Shown one piece after another: positions 10,038 to 18,930 of a stretch of DNA of 64,000 nt. The position numbers and the translations under genes were made by a program. Position 1 is the stretch's first letter. Each line of letters opens with the position of its first letter. The notes under the pieces were generated by a model. That model was not told the DNA's origin and did not search any database. It saw only the letters and a list, made by a program, of their open reading frames with translations. The stretch lies in NCBI RefSeq assembly GCF_009801115.1, contig NZ_VTOL01000023.1, positions 1-64,000 on the forward strand. The letters run 5' to 3'. The stretch comes from Dyadobacter sp. 3J3. GTDB lineage: Bacteria > Bacteroidota > Bacteroidia > Cytophagales > Spirosomataceae.

Positions 10038-10215
10038 ACGACTGTGTGGGTGCTTTCAATTTTTGAAATCAATACCTTAGATTAGCTCCGTTTGTGCACT
10101 TTTCGGGAGAATATTTATCTACAAGAAAGAGTAAATTCACGAAAAATCCTTAAAGTATCTTTATTAGTGGAAAATTCGGATAGCAAGACCACCGATTCCG
10201 TCGCAAATTGGTTCA

Positions 10216-10344
10216 TCCCCACTTTTGGTGGTAAATTATTAAGGAGATAATTTCCTTCAAAAAAAGATGCTTAATTCTAAGCTATAAGGCTACCCGTCCA
10301 AAATTCAAGATGCAGAGATTTATTTTCACCACCAAAAGTGGGGA
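10216..10344. repeat. 17-bp perfect inverted repeat pair, MITE-like
   Basis: TCCCCACTTTTGGTGGT at 10216-10232 is matched exactly in reverse complement at 10328-10344, enclosing about 95 bp of AT-rich DNA. It sits in the 575-bp gap between the peptidase and glycolipid-binding genes, where I see no gene. The geometry fits a miniature inverted-repeat element, but I find no clear target-site duplication. A long-range hairpin or paired operator is also possible. Confidence 0.5.
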
Positions 10345-10612
10345 AGATCCCCAAATTGACCATGATCAGCTTTTATTTTAACAAGAGCTACGCTACTAGC
10401 AATCAATTATTTAACCTGATCAATTCCGTCCGAAACGATATGTCCTCAATTTCCGAATTGCGCTGGTCAACAAGTCCGAATTCTCCATCTACTTGATGAT
10501 TATTTGATATCCAAAGTTATCTAACAGGAGTTATGTTGAGTCACAAAGAGTTTAGAAAAATCACACGCAGGCACACATTTTAGCCATGTACCAGTCAAAT
10601 TTCATTTCGCTA

Positions 10613-11179
10613 TTAACTTTTTGATTCCTTGGTTTGCCAATCAGATTTACGCGTAAATAGAGCCGGATAGTCGACTACAAAACCATTATTATCTACCAAA
10701 ATGTCCGCCTCAAAGTCATTTGGTATATTTTCATAATGATATAGGTTTGCCGAGAGCCTAGTGTAGCATTGCTTGACCGGCCTAACCTTACGGTCAGTGA
10801 AATCAAAATATACTGCACTTATTTCTCTTGCTTCCTTCTCAGACAATACCAGCCTATTGATTGGCAACGAGTTGGTAAAAGGGGTAAGTGAAATATCAAC
10901 GTATTCACACTGATCAAAACGGTCGCCGGGTTGACCGTTGGCTATCCATGTTCCACGGTGATTTCGCTCAAATAAAAATTGAATATTAAAGCCTCGAAAA
11001 TATCCGCTGAGCTCACAACGATTAGTCAGCCACCGAATGTCCGTCATAATCTGATAGCGAATATCCACGTCTTTCCCTGAAATTTTAGACGTCACAACCA
11101 CACCTTCGCTGCCAACATCAATTGTACAGTTTTCAATCGTATCATCGTCTAGACCCTTCCATTGAATTCTTGTTTCCAT
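10613..11179 (-). CDS. Putative glycolipid-binding protein (DUF1089-like)
   Basis: A 188-residue soluble protein. The pattern matches the glycolipid-binding family PF06475 from memory: an N-terminal IQWKGLDDDTIENC strand, 'VDIRYQIMTDIRWLTNRC', a 'GTWIANGQPGD' turn, the signature DISLTPFTNSLPINRL and a C-terminal 'GFVVDYPALFTRK'. The length is as expected (about 185). The family has a two-lobed beta-barrel fold, and its cellular role is unclear even in characterised members. It lies alone between gaps on the minus strand, upstream of the mobilisation genes, and is most likely independent cargo. Confidence 0.75.
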   Translation of the reverse strand: METRIQWKGLDDDTIENCTIDVGSEGVVVTSKISGKDVDIRYQIMTDIRWLTNRCELSGYFRGFNIQFLFERNHRGTWIANGQPGDRFDQCEYVDISLTPFTNSLPINRLVLSEKEAREISAVYFDFTDRKVRPVKQCYTRLSANLYHYENIPNDFEADILVDNNGFVVDYPALFTRKSDWQTKESKS

Positions 11180-11366
11180 ATTATAAGATTTAATTAGAGC
11201 AAATACTTCTGTTAGTAAACACTACAATGCGCTTAAATATGAAGCGATTGCGTTTTCCGACAGGTAAATAAAGTATCTGGTTAAAATGCTTACCTAAATC
11301 CACGCAACTAAAATGATTTCTACAATAAGCCACCATTTTCTTATGTTCGCGAAAACGAAGGTTTGA

Positions 11367-11606
11367 ATGAACCCGGCTGCGCAATATATCTCTGTTAAAA
11401 TAATGCAAAATAATTTTGAAGTTTACAGCTATATGCTGGTAAATAACGTTCCAAAGTTACTTGCAATTGCAATAAGCAGTGGATTAGTTGTATTTACAGC
11501 GCCGAGACTAAACAAGGCGCTATTTAAATTTTTAGCCGCCATCGCCGCTGTTTTTACGTTCATAACAAATCCGTTAATTAGAGCCGCCTGGAAGCCGGTA
11601 TTGTAA
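11367..11606 (+). CDS. Small hydrophobic hypothetical protein
   Basis: A 79-codon frame whose second half is hydrophobic (LLAIAISSGLVVFTAP and KFLAAIAAVFTFITNPLI), suggesting one or two membrane helices. A later ATG at 11433 would give a 57-residue protein that starts just before the hydrophobic part. It opposes the flanking minus-strand genes and has no recognised family. It could be a small membrane protein or a chance frame. Confidence 0.4.
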   Translation: MNPAAQYISVKIMQNNFEVYSYMLVNNVPKLLAIAISSGLVVFTAPRLNKALFKFLAAIAAVFTFITNPLIRAAWKPVL

Positions 11607-11730
11607 AAGATTTCGTATCTGGCACCAACCAGCGAGTGGTGTAAATTACCTTACGGCCCTGATGTTTTATTTGTATGGCACGAAAAAAATTACTCTAACG
11701 TTGACAAGTCCGTCTTAGCTCGCTTTTGTT

Positions 11731-13722
11731 TTATCTTTTTCCCTTTTTAACTACCAAATGCTCCAAAGCCGGATCATGCAAAATGCGTTCGATCTCATAA
11801 GTAACAATGTCTTTTACATCCTCCTTAATTTGCAGATAGTTTCGCTGAACCATAGCGTTGTCAAGTGTTCGAAAAACTGGGATTTCCTGATATGATTCCT
11901 GTTCTTGCTGTAAAGCTTTGTGATCGTTTATGATCTCACAATGAAAGGTCTTCAATTCAATTTTTTGTTGTGGGTCATCGGCGACCATGCCCACAAACTC
12001 TCCAGAGCTTAATGCTGAAATTTTCGAAGCAGGAATGGCGGCGTCAAACTGCTTTGATCTGCTGATGGATGTATCAGTCCGGTTAATCGAATAACTGGTG
12101 CGGTCCTGCATAATTTTACCGAAACGTTCGCTGAGCTGCTTGGCTGTATCACCGGTTACCTGGCCCGAGATGACATTACCTACAATGTTCATGATCACAT
12201 CGGCCTGTTCCTTCCCGTAATCCTTTCTAAGCTGGGATGCATCTTGAATTCCTAATGCGGTTGCCACCTTATTGGATCTTGCCGTGGCAATAAGACTGTC
12301 CATATTTCCCAGATATATGGTCGGAAATTCATCGAAGATCAGACTGCTTTTCAATCTGCCTTTCTGGTTTACAAGTTTGATTAGACGTGTTACGTAAAGT
12401 GAAAGCACAGCGCCATAAATCTGAATTTTCTGTGGATTATTACCCATGCAAACAATCTTCGGGTGCTGTGGATTATTGATATCCATCGTAAAATCATTGC
12501 CGGACAGAACGTAGTAAAGCTGCGGAGAAGACAGTCTGGCCAGCGCTATTTTGGCCGACGCGATCTGCCCTTCAAGCTGCTCCATCGCATCATTCAAGTA
12601 AGCGGTGATAAACGGATTTATCAATACTTCAATCTCCTTTTCCGTCCTCAAAATGGTAAAAAGGTCTTTGTATTCCACCTGCATCAACTCAATCACGTGA
12701 GGCAGGCTGCAAAACTGACCGTCCTGATACTTTCGCAGGTACCAGATTATCGCTGTTAGAAAATTGATCGGCGATTCAACAAAGAAATCCCCTTGTCTTT
12801 TGACCCATTCGCGGTTGAGTCCCATCAGGATCGTGCGTGCAGATTCGGCGGCATCCGTGATATCGATCATACTGGCATGATCCAGCGGATTACAACGGTG
12901 AGACCGGGTCAGGTCATCAAAATTGATGGCGTAAAACTGCGGTGGGATTTTGTAATTACTCTTGTTTTTAAGCCAGCTATTATAGGCAATCACTGAAAGA
13001 TCAGGCATTTTAAAATCATATACAAACATACTGTAACCTTTGGCAATGTGCTGCGTAATAATATGTCTGATGACAAAATATGACTTTCCGGCGCCAGGAG
13101 AACCCAGCACCAAAAGTCCCCGAAAAGGGTTAATGACGTTGATCCAGCACTTTCGAAATTTGTTTTTAAGCTGATATCTGGCGGGAAGATTAATGGAATA
13201 TTCGTTCTCTAAGAGAGTCTCGTGCTGCGGAAACGTTTCGTTCTCCTTGTTGAATATATCATCGTTGTTAATATTTAAATAGATTACTCTGCTGATCAGT
13301 GTACCTCCGGTTAAAACCAATATAAAACCAATGGATGCGGTACTTATATACATGATCGAAAGCATCTTCACAGAAAAATCCATGTAAAGCATAAGAGCGC
13401 TCGCAAAGTAAATCAGCAGCCCCGCACCGATATAAACGAGCCCGGTTTTCACACTTAGTTTTTCCAGCTTCTTGCCCTTCACACCGATCAATGAGACCAC
13501 CAAAAAACAAAGCGCGATGATCTTGGATTTATTAAAAGTTGAGAACAATCCCGTCTTTACAATGTTACCAAGTATCTTGTCGCTAAAAGGTGAAACCAGT
13601 TTCCACTGCCCGAAAGCAGCATAACAATAGTAATAAAAATGAAGTGCTAAAATGGCGATGGCGAGCATCCGGGTCATATCCATAATCTTACCCAATGCCT
13701 GTTGGTTTTCTGATGATTGCAT
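11731..13722 (-). CDS. mobC: VirD4/TraG-like type IV coupling ATPase (MobC type)
   Basis: A 663-residue coupling protein that links the relaxosome to the transfer channel at the inner membrane. The N-terminus has four hydrophobic segments within the first ~150 residues. Walker A is LGSPGAGKSYFV near residue 205 and Walker B is SSLIFDEFPT near residue 462. A VirD4-type 'LIATARSNKVATALGIQD' segment follows. Bacteroidota annotation calls this protein MobC, which should not be confused with the small MobC relaxosome family. It lies 22 nt downstream of mobB in a mobA-mobB-mobC operon. The C-terminal tail is basic (VVKKGKR). It appears full length and intact. Confidence 0.93.
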   Translation of the reverse strand: MQSSENQQALGKIMDMTRMLAIAILALHFYYYCYAAFGQWKLVSPFSDKILGNIVKTGLFSTFNKSKIIALCFLVVSLIGVKGKKLEKLSVKTGLVYIGAGLLIYFASALMLYMDFSVKMLSIMYISTASIGFILVLTGGTLISRVIYLNINNDDIFNKENETFPQHETLLENEYSINLPARYQLKNKFRKCWINVINPFRGLLVLGSPGAGKSYFVIRHIITQHIAKGYSMFVYDFKMPDLSVIAYNSWLKNKSNYKIPPQFYAINFDDLTRSHRCNPLDHASMIDITDAAESARTILMGLNREWVKRQGDFFVESPINFLTAIIWYLRKYQDGQFCSLPHVIELMQVEYKDLFTILRTEKEIEVLINPFITAYLNDAMEQLEGQIASAKIALARLSSPQLYYVLSGNDFTMDINNPQHPKIVCMGNNPQKIQIYGAVLSLYVTRLIKLVNQKGRLKSSLIFDEFPTIYLGNMDSLIATARSNKVATALGIQDASQLRKDYGKEQADVIMNIVGNVISGQVTGDTAKQLSERFGKIMQDRTSYSINRTDTSISRSKQFDAAIPASKISALSSGEFVGMVADDPQQKIELKTFHCEIINDHKALQQEQESYQEIPVFRTLDNAMVQRNYLQIKEDVKDIVTYEIERILHDPALEHLVVKKGKR

Positions 13723-13744
13723 GCTTTTAAATGTTTAAAATTCG

Positions 13745-15043
13745 TTAGTTCCCTACTGCTTTTCTACGCTTTTTTCTTCTTGTTCTCCGCAGTTGCCATG
13801 GACCAGAATTATGATCAGCAACTGTTGCAAACAGATCTTCAATGAGCTTGTCTGAAGACTCGTTTTGATTAGAGATCTTGTCAAAGTCCGGGTCAATAAA
13901 CCCGTTTTCACTAACTTGTGAGCCTGTATTTTTGTAATGCAACGGATGAATAACCTCTGAGTCTATTGCTGTTTTTTCCTTCACCAGACCAGGCTGTTTG
14001 ATTCTATCCAGGATGCCCTTTGCACTATAGGGTTTGCCCAAAGCGCTACCATTAAATACGCATTTCGTACGGTTGTCAACGTAAGTAATTCCGTAAACCA
14101 GACCCGCTTCGTTCTTTCTCAAAACCGTTTTCACACCCTCTTTTTCGAGCGAACTCATTAGGTCTTCAAGCTGCCGGCCCGGCTCACGAAGCAGTATTAA
14201 ATCAATGGTATTTTTAAGCTTCGTTCGGAATTTCAACCGTTCCGGTTCATTGGTAGCGAACTGATTTTTCAAAGATTTCAGTGTCGGTTTAAAGTAAAAA
14301 GCACTCGCTTTGATAGAGGCCCCTACCCTTTTACCGTTCTGGTCTAATGCGTAATACACCAGCCCATGATTCTTATAAATTCGGGAATCTTCACTTCCGC
14401 CATCAGCCATAATATTGTACTGTTTTAATACCGCATTCAGCTCCGGGAGTGAGGTGTATTTATAGGTTTGCAGCACACCGGAAAGCACATTGGCAATGGC
14501 CTTTTTGGTTTCCAATTTCCCGTATTCCACCTTTTGAAGGCTGACAGGTTTTAGCTCAACCACATGACCTTTGCGCCCATCCGCCTTTACGAGTCCGAAC
14601 TGAATTTCAATCTCCCTACGGGCTTTTGAAGACTGGTTTTTACCGATATTATGCAGGTTAATACTACTACCGTCAGCCTTTATTGTTGTAGAAACCACAT
14701 GGAGGTGCGGGTGACCGGAATCCTGGTGTTCATATAACAGATACGGCTGATTTGCAAAGCCGATCTTGTCCATATACAAAGCTGCAATCTGCCTCAACTG
14801 GTCTTTGGGAATCAGCTCGCCGGGCGCGAAATTGAGCGATACATGGAAGTGATTTACCTTCACCCTGCTGTTTAATTTAGCCCTGTTTTCAAGTCTCGCA
14901 AGCCGCTGTTTAAAGGTAAGATCTTCAGGTAATTTGGGGTATTGATGCGCATCCAAAAGGGTGGCAACCTTGCGCTCGACCTTCCTTTCATTGTAGTTAA
15001 CAGCTTCCCTCAGACTGCTTCCCTGATGGATCACTGCAACCAT
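13745..15043 (-). CDS. mobB: MobB relaxase (MOBP-like)
   Basis: A 432-residue relaxase that would nick oriT and pilot the strand. The N-terminal domain shows 'HFHVSLNFAPGE' and, near residues 104-116, the metal-binding three-histidine motif HQDSGHPHLHVV. The catalytic tyrosine is probably near the N-terminus (Tyr17 in AVNYNERK). The C-terminal half is charged and variable, as usual. It overlaps mobA by 13 nt and precedes the VirD4-like gene, the standard Bacteroidota order. No lesion is seen. Confidence 0.92.
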   Translation of the reverse strand: MVAVIHQGSSLREAVNYNERKVERKVATLLDAHQYPKLPEDLTFKQRLARLENRAKLNSRVKVNHFHVSLNFAPGELIPKDQLRQIAALYMDKIGFANQPYLLYEHQDSGHPHLHVVSTTIKADGSSINLHNIGKNQSSKARREIEIQFGLVKADGRKGHVVELKPVSLQKVEYGKLETKKAIANVLSGVLQTYKYTSLPELNAVLKQYNIMADGGSEDSRIYKNHGLVYYALDQNGKRVGASIKASAFYFKPTLKSLKNQFATNEPERLKFRTKLKNTIDLILLREPGRQLEDLMSSLEKEGVKTVLRKNEAGLVYGITYVDNRTKCVFNGSALGKPYSAKGILDRIKQPGLVKEKTAIDSEVIHPLHYKNTGSQVSENGFIDPDFDKISNQNESSDKLIEDLFATVADHNSGPWQLRRTRRKKRRKAVGN

Positions 15044-15423
15044 TTATCCGCCATTTTTTTGATAAAATCCTGAGCTTCATCAAGTTGTTTAAAAAGCCTT
15101 CTCCTGTCCAGTTCATAGCTTACAAGCCATTGTTCAAACTCCTTGATTTTGCTCAGGGTATGCAGTCTTTTGACTGCTTGATTAAAGTTGTTTCCGATGG
15201 CGCTCAGCCCGTTTTTGAGCATAATCAATTCTTCCATGAAAGCATCCATAGATGCGTCCCGGTAACTTCCGATAATAAGTTTTCCAAGGATTTTTTTGCG
15301 AACGAAATCACTTACTTTGAGATCGGTAGTCTTAGCAAACTGCTCGTGGATCTGCTTGTATTCTGATTCGGTCAGCCGCACATGCAGCCATTTGTTTCGG
15401 TTGTTGTTTTCCTCTTTCACCAC
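15031..15423 (-). CDS. mobA: MobA relaxosome accessory protein (RHH/MobC-family)
   Basis: A 130-residue DNA-binding accessory protein. The N-terminus 'KWLHVRLTESEYKQIHEQF' followed by 'KVSDFVRKKILG' is the ribbon-helix-helix pattern of plasmid mobilisation proteins. The C-terminal half (ELIMLKNGLSAIGNNFNQA) matches the bacterial mobilisation PF05713 signature. It is the first gene of the mob operon and overlaps mobB by 13 nt, implying coupled translation. It would bind oriT and recruit MobB. The GC-rich palindromic stretch directly upstream is a natural binding site. Confidence 0.88.
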   Translation of the reverse strand: MVKEENNNRNKWLHVRLTESEYKQIHEQFAKTTDLKVSDFVRKKILGKLIIGSYRDASMDAFMEELIMLKNGLSAIGNNFNQAVKRLHTLSKIKEFEQWLVSYELDRRRLFKQLDEAQDFIKKMADKWLQ

Positions 15424-15469
15424 AATTCATTTTCACGTTCAACAATCATTACACTATGCGCAATACTTT

Positions 15470-15640
15470 AAATATTTCCCGCCGCCGAGTTCCGAGGCAA
15501 TTTGGCGGGGCCACCGTGGGCGGCCAGATTCCGTTGGATCCTCCAAGGCGCGTTTTTACGCGGATTGGTGATACAACGGTACATCTGGACAACCACGGGA
15601 AAGCAGGTGGTTTCAGCCTTCCGGGAAGCATCCAGAAATT
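15470..15640. other. Candidate oriT / relaxosome docking region
   Basis: This ~170-bp stretch is far more GC-rich than its flanks and is packed with short palindromes: CCCGCC...GGCGGG across 15478-15508, a CCACCGTGG palindrome, TTGGA-tcc-TCCAA, and CGCGT-tttt-ACGCG. Several frames are open through it only because of composition. Lying immediately upstream of mobA, it is where oriT sits in related elements. No nic consensus was recognised. Confidence 0.45.
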
Positions 15641-15930
15641 TTTTATTCTTATAACCTCTTTTAATTTTTACAGAATTCTATCTGCTTTCCAAAACTCAAT
15701 CAACAGCTTAACAAGGGGCAAAGATCTGACTTAGGTTGAAGGCAGAACATTTCGCTCAAACTGGAATCAGATTAGTAAATCTCAAGGAGAAAAAAAATGA
15801 TTAGAGACACCATTTTCCCTTAAAAAATCACTCCGGTCTTTCTGGCAATAAAATCCCCCTTCAAAAACAAGTCAAAATGTTACTGTGATACGAAAATAAA
15901 AAGATCAAATAAGAAAACCGCAACCCATTT

Positions 15931-15945
15931 AAACTCTAAATAGGT
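15931..15945. repeat. 15-bp repeat AAACTCTAAATAGGT, copy 1
   Basis: An exact 15-mer that recurs at 17941-17955. In both copies a CC-rich partner half-site (CCCATTTAA or CCACCTAATC) precedes it, giving an imperfect palindrome around ACCTA...TAGGT. This copy lies in the otherwise empty 15.64-16.09 kb gap upstream of the mob operon. A shared operator is possible. Confidence 0.4.
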
Positions 15946-16092
15946 TATACCAGGCATCTTTTAGCAATGCGAAGGATCAATTTTAGTGAAGCTCTCTTGC
16001 GGCATTTAAACTTAACGCAGTATCTTGAAGGTGTGATTTTTAGCCGTTATGACTCTTAGCGAAAAATTCAATTATGTAAATTCTGGACAATA

Positions 16093-16752
16093 CTACTTTG
16101 TGTAAATAACTGGTTTTTGATTGATATAACAATCGTTTTCCAAAACCGAAATAATAAACCTTGCGACGTTCTTTCGACTGATTGTTAAACCTGGTTTGGG
16201 ATAATTATTCAAACTCACCAAAACATTTTTTTCAGTCTCAGAATTAACGAGACCCACAGGACGAATAATGGTGTAGTCCATTCCAGAATCTACCAGTAAT
16301 TTTTCTTGCTGCTCATGATCCCTGTAAGCAACACCAATATTACTGTAATCTATTAGCCACTTAAACCACCAGGGAATATCACTTTTTGTATCACCGACAC
16401 CCCAGGCTGAAAGTATAATTATTCGTTTAACTCCAATTCCAGTACCAAGTCGGATAACGTTACTTAGCGTATGCGAAAGAAAATCGGGCTGAGTCCTTAA
16501 AGATGCCCAAGGAAAGTCACAAGTACGGGAAATATTAAGAACACTAATTATCACGTCACAACCATCTATTGCTTTTTCCAAGGCTTTCTCGTCTGTCGGT
16601 GTCCCCTCAAACACGGACATGTTTTGATGCATTACCATTCGTTCCTTATCACGGATCAACACATTTACTTGGTAACCGCGATCCAGCAGTTGCCGGAGCA
16701 GGAGGTTTCCGGTTCTACCAGTAGCTCCGAGAATTAGAATTTTCTTGTTCAT
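16093..16752 (-). CDS. NAD(P)-binding (NmrA/SDR-like) oxidoreductase
   Basis: A Rossmann-fold protein of about 219 residues of the atypical SDR / NAD(P)H-binding PF13460 type. The dinucleotide motif is LILGATGRTGN near the N-terminus, followed by VLIRDKERM and a 'VIISVLNISRTCDFPW' strand-loop. 'YRDHEQQEKLLVDSGMDYTI' and IRPVGL are typical of NmrA-like proteins. I chose the ATG at 16752 rather than a TTG two codons upstream. It stands alone between the mob operon and the HEPN-like gene. Substrate unknown. Confidence 0.8.
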   Translation of the reverse strand: MNKKILILGATGRTGNLLLRQLLDRGYQVNVLIRDKERMVMHQNMSVFEGTPTDEKALEKAIDGCDVIISVLNISRTCDFPWASLRTQPDFLSHTLSNVIRLGTGIGVKRIIILSAWGVGDTKSDIPWWFKWLIDYSNIGVAYRDHEQQEKLLVDSGMDYTIIRPVGLVNSETEKNVLVSLNNYPKPGLTISRKNVARFIISVLENDCYINQKPVIYTK

Positions 16753-16899
16753 CACCAATTCGATTATTTTGAAAAGTGCACACTTAAGACGGCTGGTGTC
16801 AGAAAATTTAATTTAAATCATTTCCTCTTCAAGCTCAAATAGAACGTCGGAAAGATATTTGAGCAGAGAATAACATTTAAAAAAATTTATTTCTGTACC

Positions 16900-17829
16900 T
16901 TAATTTACGTCCATACCGTGCATGACCGTGTGTCTGTTTATTTGAAATGGATGATTTTTGGCATCATGCTCACTTAACATGATAATTGGAGAACCCATGA
17001 TAGGAGCAAAAAAGAAGTTGTCAACTAACGGAAATTGATCACTAATGTAAACTGATATTTTTGGTATGTACCCTCGTTTGTGATCCTTAGAAAAAAATTT
17101 CATTTTGATCATATCGGTACAAATCCCGTCCACTTGGCTCAACACGGTTGGAATGGCAGCGAAAAACTTTTTATGCTCAACGCAAAAAATGATATCTTCA
17201 AATATATTTTTTCTTGCAGGATGGCGTGCGATCAAGTCTTTTGCTATGGCATTTAGCTCATTATTAAAATATGTGACTAAAAAGTCGTCCACCTCTCCAA
17301 TTTTACCACTATTTAGCATCCCAAGCAGCTGAACCGCTATGCCGAGCTCAAAATCCAGATTCAGATACCAACCATGATTTCCCAAAACAAGAAATGCTTC
17401 CGGAACAAGCTTAAAACTTTCAGCAATCTTTTCAGAAAATGCTCTATTGCGCTCTGTGAATTCTAAAACGGCATTACTTACAACCAGACTGCTTGCTTTG
17501 AAAGTATTCAAAACTCTAGTTGCTGCGCGGTTCGAATCGATGATTGATTTGCTTAAACCTAAAGCATTAGCAAGTGCCTGTTGATTTACAGCAGAAAACT
17601 GATTAACAACTGGAAAATCATGACTGTGAAGCGCCTTCATATTCCACGAAGACGAGATTGAATTTACCTTTGCTGTCAAATCTCTCCGGTTCAAATTTGA
17701 AACCGCAGGATTAATCCTCGGAAATGCATCTGCAAGCCGCGCAGCAGCAGATATCTCCGTCATCATTTTATTCGCTCTTTCAAATGGCTCCATTAAGCGC
17801 GCGAACCTTTCAAGTCTTTCCTTATCCAT
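16900..17829 (-). CDS. HEPN-like protein, truncated by premature TAA
   Basis: A 309-residue soluble protein. Residues 1-130 are helical and rich in Ala/Asn. The C-terminal part (150-309) is all-alpha and ends in NRHTVMHG, an R-x4-H motif as found in HEPN RNases (Apea-like group, from memory). The stop TAA (16900-16902) directly follows MDVN. The same frame then continues with GTEINFFKCYSLLKYLSDVL and a few acidic residues to a second TAA ending at 16813. Related proteins, as I recall them, carry a Tyr at the stop position and exactly such a GTE-N tail. So the gene is probably a 338-codon HEPN protein with a Tyr-to-stop change. HEPN proteins are often toxin or abortive-infection RNases. The R-x4-H site is retained but the last helix is lost. 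Confidence 0.55.
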   Translation of the reverse strand: MDKERLERFARLMEPFERANKMMTEISAAARLADAFPRINPAVSNLNRRDLTAKVNSISSSWNMKALHSHDFPVVNQFSAVNQQALANALGLSKSIIDSNRAATRVLNTFKASSLVVSNAVLEFTERNRAFSEKIAESFKLVPEAFLVLGNHGWYLNLDFELGIAVQLLGMLNSGKIGEVDDFLVTYFNNELNAIAKDLIARHPARKNIFEDIIFCVEHKKFFAAIPTVLSQVDGICTDMIKMKFFSKDHKRGYIPKISVYISDQFPLVDNFFFAPIMGSPIIMLSEHDAKNHPFQINRHTVMHGMDVN

Positions 17830-17940
17830 CCTGAATTTTCATATAATTCAAATACAGCTTAATAATACTTTATAATGTCATCATTTTCTTTAAATAAATT
17901 GGAGAATTGATTGATAATCAAACGAAAACCCCACCTAATC

Positions 17941-17955
17941 AAACTCTAAATAGGT
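17941..17955. repeat. 15-bp repeat AAACTCTAAATAGGT, copy 2
   Basis: An identical copy of the 15-mer at 15931-15945. Here it forms CACCTA...TAGGTG with the preceding bases. It lies just upstream of a TAnnTTTG promoter element at 17975, so it could act as an operator for the small gene at 18016. Confidence 0.45.
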
Positions 17956-17974
17956 GTATTTCAGCCGCATAAAT

Positions 17975-17982
17975 TACATTTG
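17975..17982 (+). promoter_or_regulatory. Bacteroidota -7 element (TACATTTG)
   Basis: An exact TAnnTTTG match 34 bp before the ATG at 18016. The -33 region is weak and coincides with the end of the repeated 15-mer, which is consistent with a regulated promoter. Confidence 0.45.
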
Positions 17983-18015
17983 CTATTGTAAAAATGAAAT
18001 ATAAAATGTGAAGGT

Positions 18016-18303
18016 ATGGCTGCTACAATTGATATTGCCCTGGTCTATGACACTCTTCTAGCCAGTCCTGGCATGAATGAAACAGTAAAAATTGATTTGA
18101 AGGTTTCCCGAAAAACGGTGTTGCTATTAAGCCGTGCACTGGAAAGAGGGTTGCAGTCGTGGAATACGGATCAGCCGGGCTCAGCACTTCCAGAGTTTGC
18201 AGAAAAAGAGTCCTTATCAGAGCTGGAAGGAATTATATCCGACTGCCTGCAAAAGGCAGGGCTAAGTGCGCTTTATGAAAAGCTTAAAATGTTAAATCGC
18301 TAA
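18016..18303 (+). CDS. Small conserved-type hypothetical protein, 95 aa
   Basis: An acidic, soluble 95-residue protein. The middle (ETVKIDLKVSRKTVLLLSRA) and the tail (LSELEGIISDCLQKAGLSAL) resemble a small helical protein seen in Cytophagales genomes, as far as I recall. No function is known. It has its own TAnnTTTG promoter element and an upstream repeated palindrome. A two-helix layout with a central loop (SWNTDQPGSA) is likely. Confidence 0.6.
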   Translation: MAATIDIALVYDTLLASPGMNETVKIDLKVSRKTVLLLSRALERGLQSWNTDQPGSALPEFAEKESLSELEGIISDCLQKAGLSALYEKLKMLNR

Positions 18304-18417
18304 TAGCTGGATGTTGTAGTTTTATGATATGCCCAACTCTGGTAACCGTGGAGCTCTTCTCCTAAAATTTTCAGATAATTATTTTGACTAAAAGTCACAT
18401 CAGAATTTTAAAGGTGT

Positions 18418-18450
18418 TTTGAATTTTACAACTCCAAAAGTCTATATTTG
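18418..18450 (+). promoter_or_regulatory. Bacteroidota promoter upstream of crp-like relic
   Basis: TTTG at 18418-18421 and TATATTTG at 18443-18450, 21 bp apart, match the Bacteroidota -33/-7 consensus. The ATG of the Crp/Fnr-like gene follows at 18466, so the leader would be very short. Confidence 0.55.
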
Positions 18451-18465
18451 GCATCAATTTGTTTT

Positions 18466-18930
18466 ATGTTTGAGATTTTCAGAAAGTACTTAAAAACCAA
18501 GATCGCGTTAACCAACCAGGATTTGGCGTTGATTGAATCGCTTTGCAATATTAAAAAATTGCGTAAAAATCAATATCTTCTCCAGGCCGGTGATGTTTGG
18601 AAATATGATTCTTTTGTTTGCAAGGGATTGTTAAAACTGTATTATCTGGATGCCAAAGGCCTAGTGCACATTATGCAGTTTGCACCCGAAAATTATTGGA
18701 CTGGCGACCGGGAAAGTATGGATTCTGAATTGCCTTCAAAATACTCAAAACCCACTGTTATTATGAAGAATGTGTGCTGGACTACTGGCGGGAAGTTTAG
18801 CTGATTACTATAAATCTACTTGCCGTTTAACCGTATTCGTCACTTCTCTGATTTACTGAAGGCCTGTATTCTAAATTATTTATGGTGGTGGCGAAACACG
18901 TTTATTAACTCAACTCCAAATATTTTCAAC
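18466..18930 (+). pseudogene. Crp/Fnr-family regulator, frameshifted
   Basis: The first ~95 codons are a normal cyclic-nucleotide-binding domain of a Bacteroidota Crp/Fnr regulator: IESLCNIKKLRKNQYLLQAG, 'SFVCKGLLKLYYLDAKG' and the near-invariant FAPENYWTGDRESM. After SKYSK the frame loses similarity and ends at 18804 (TGA). Weakly similar pieces appear in another frame downstream (PFNRIRHFSDLLKACIL around 18824-18870). The C-terminal winged helix is not recognisable. The intact promoter upstream suggests recent loss. The gene cannot make a DNA-binding regulator. Confidence 0.7.

Noticed and set aside
11190..11408. 72-codon minus frame beside the glycolipid-binding gene
   Set aside because: Basic, Arg/His/Cys-rich translation without domain pattern, overlapping a more plausible plus-strand frame.
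15449..15734. Open frames on both strands through the GC-rich stretch upstream of mobA
   Set aside because: Several frames are open at once because of base composition; the translations have no domain-like pattern.
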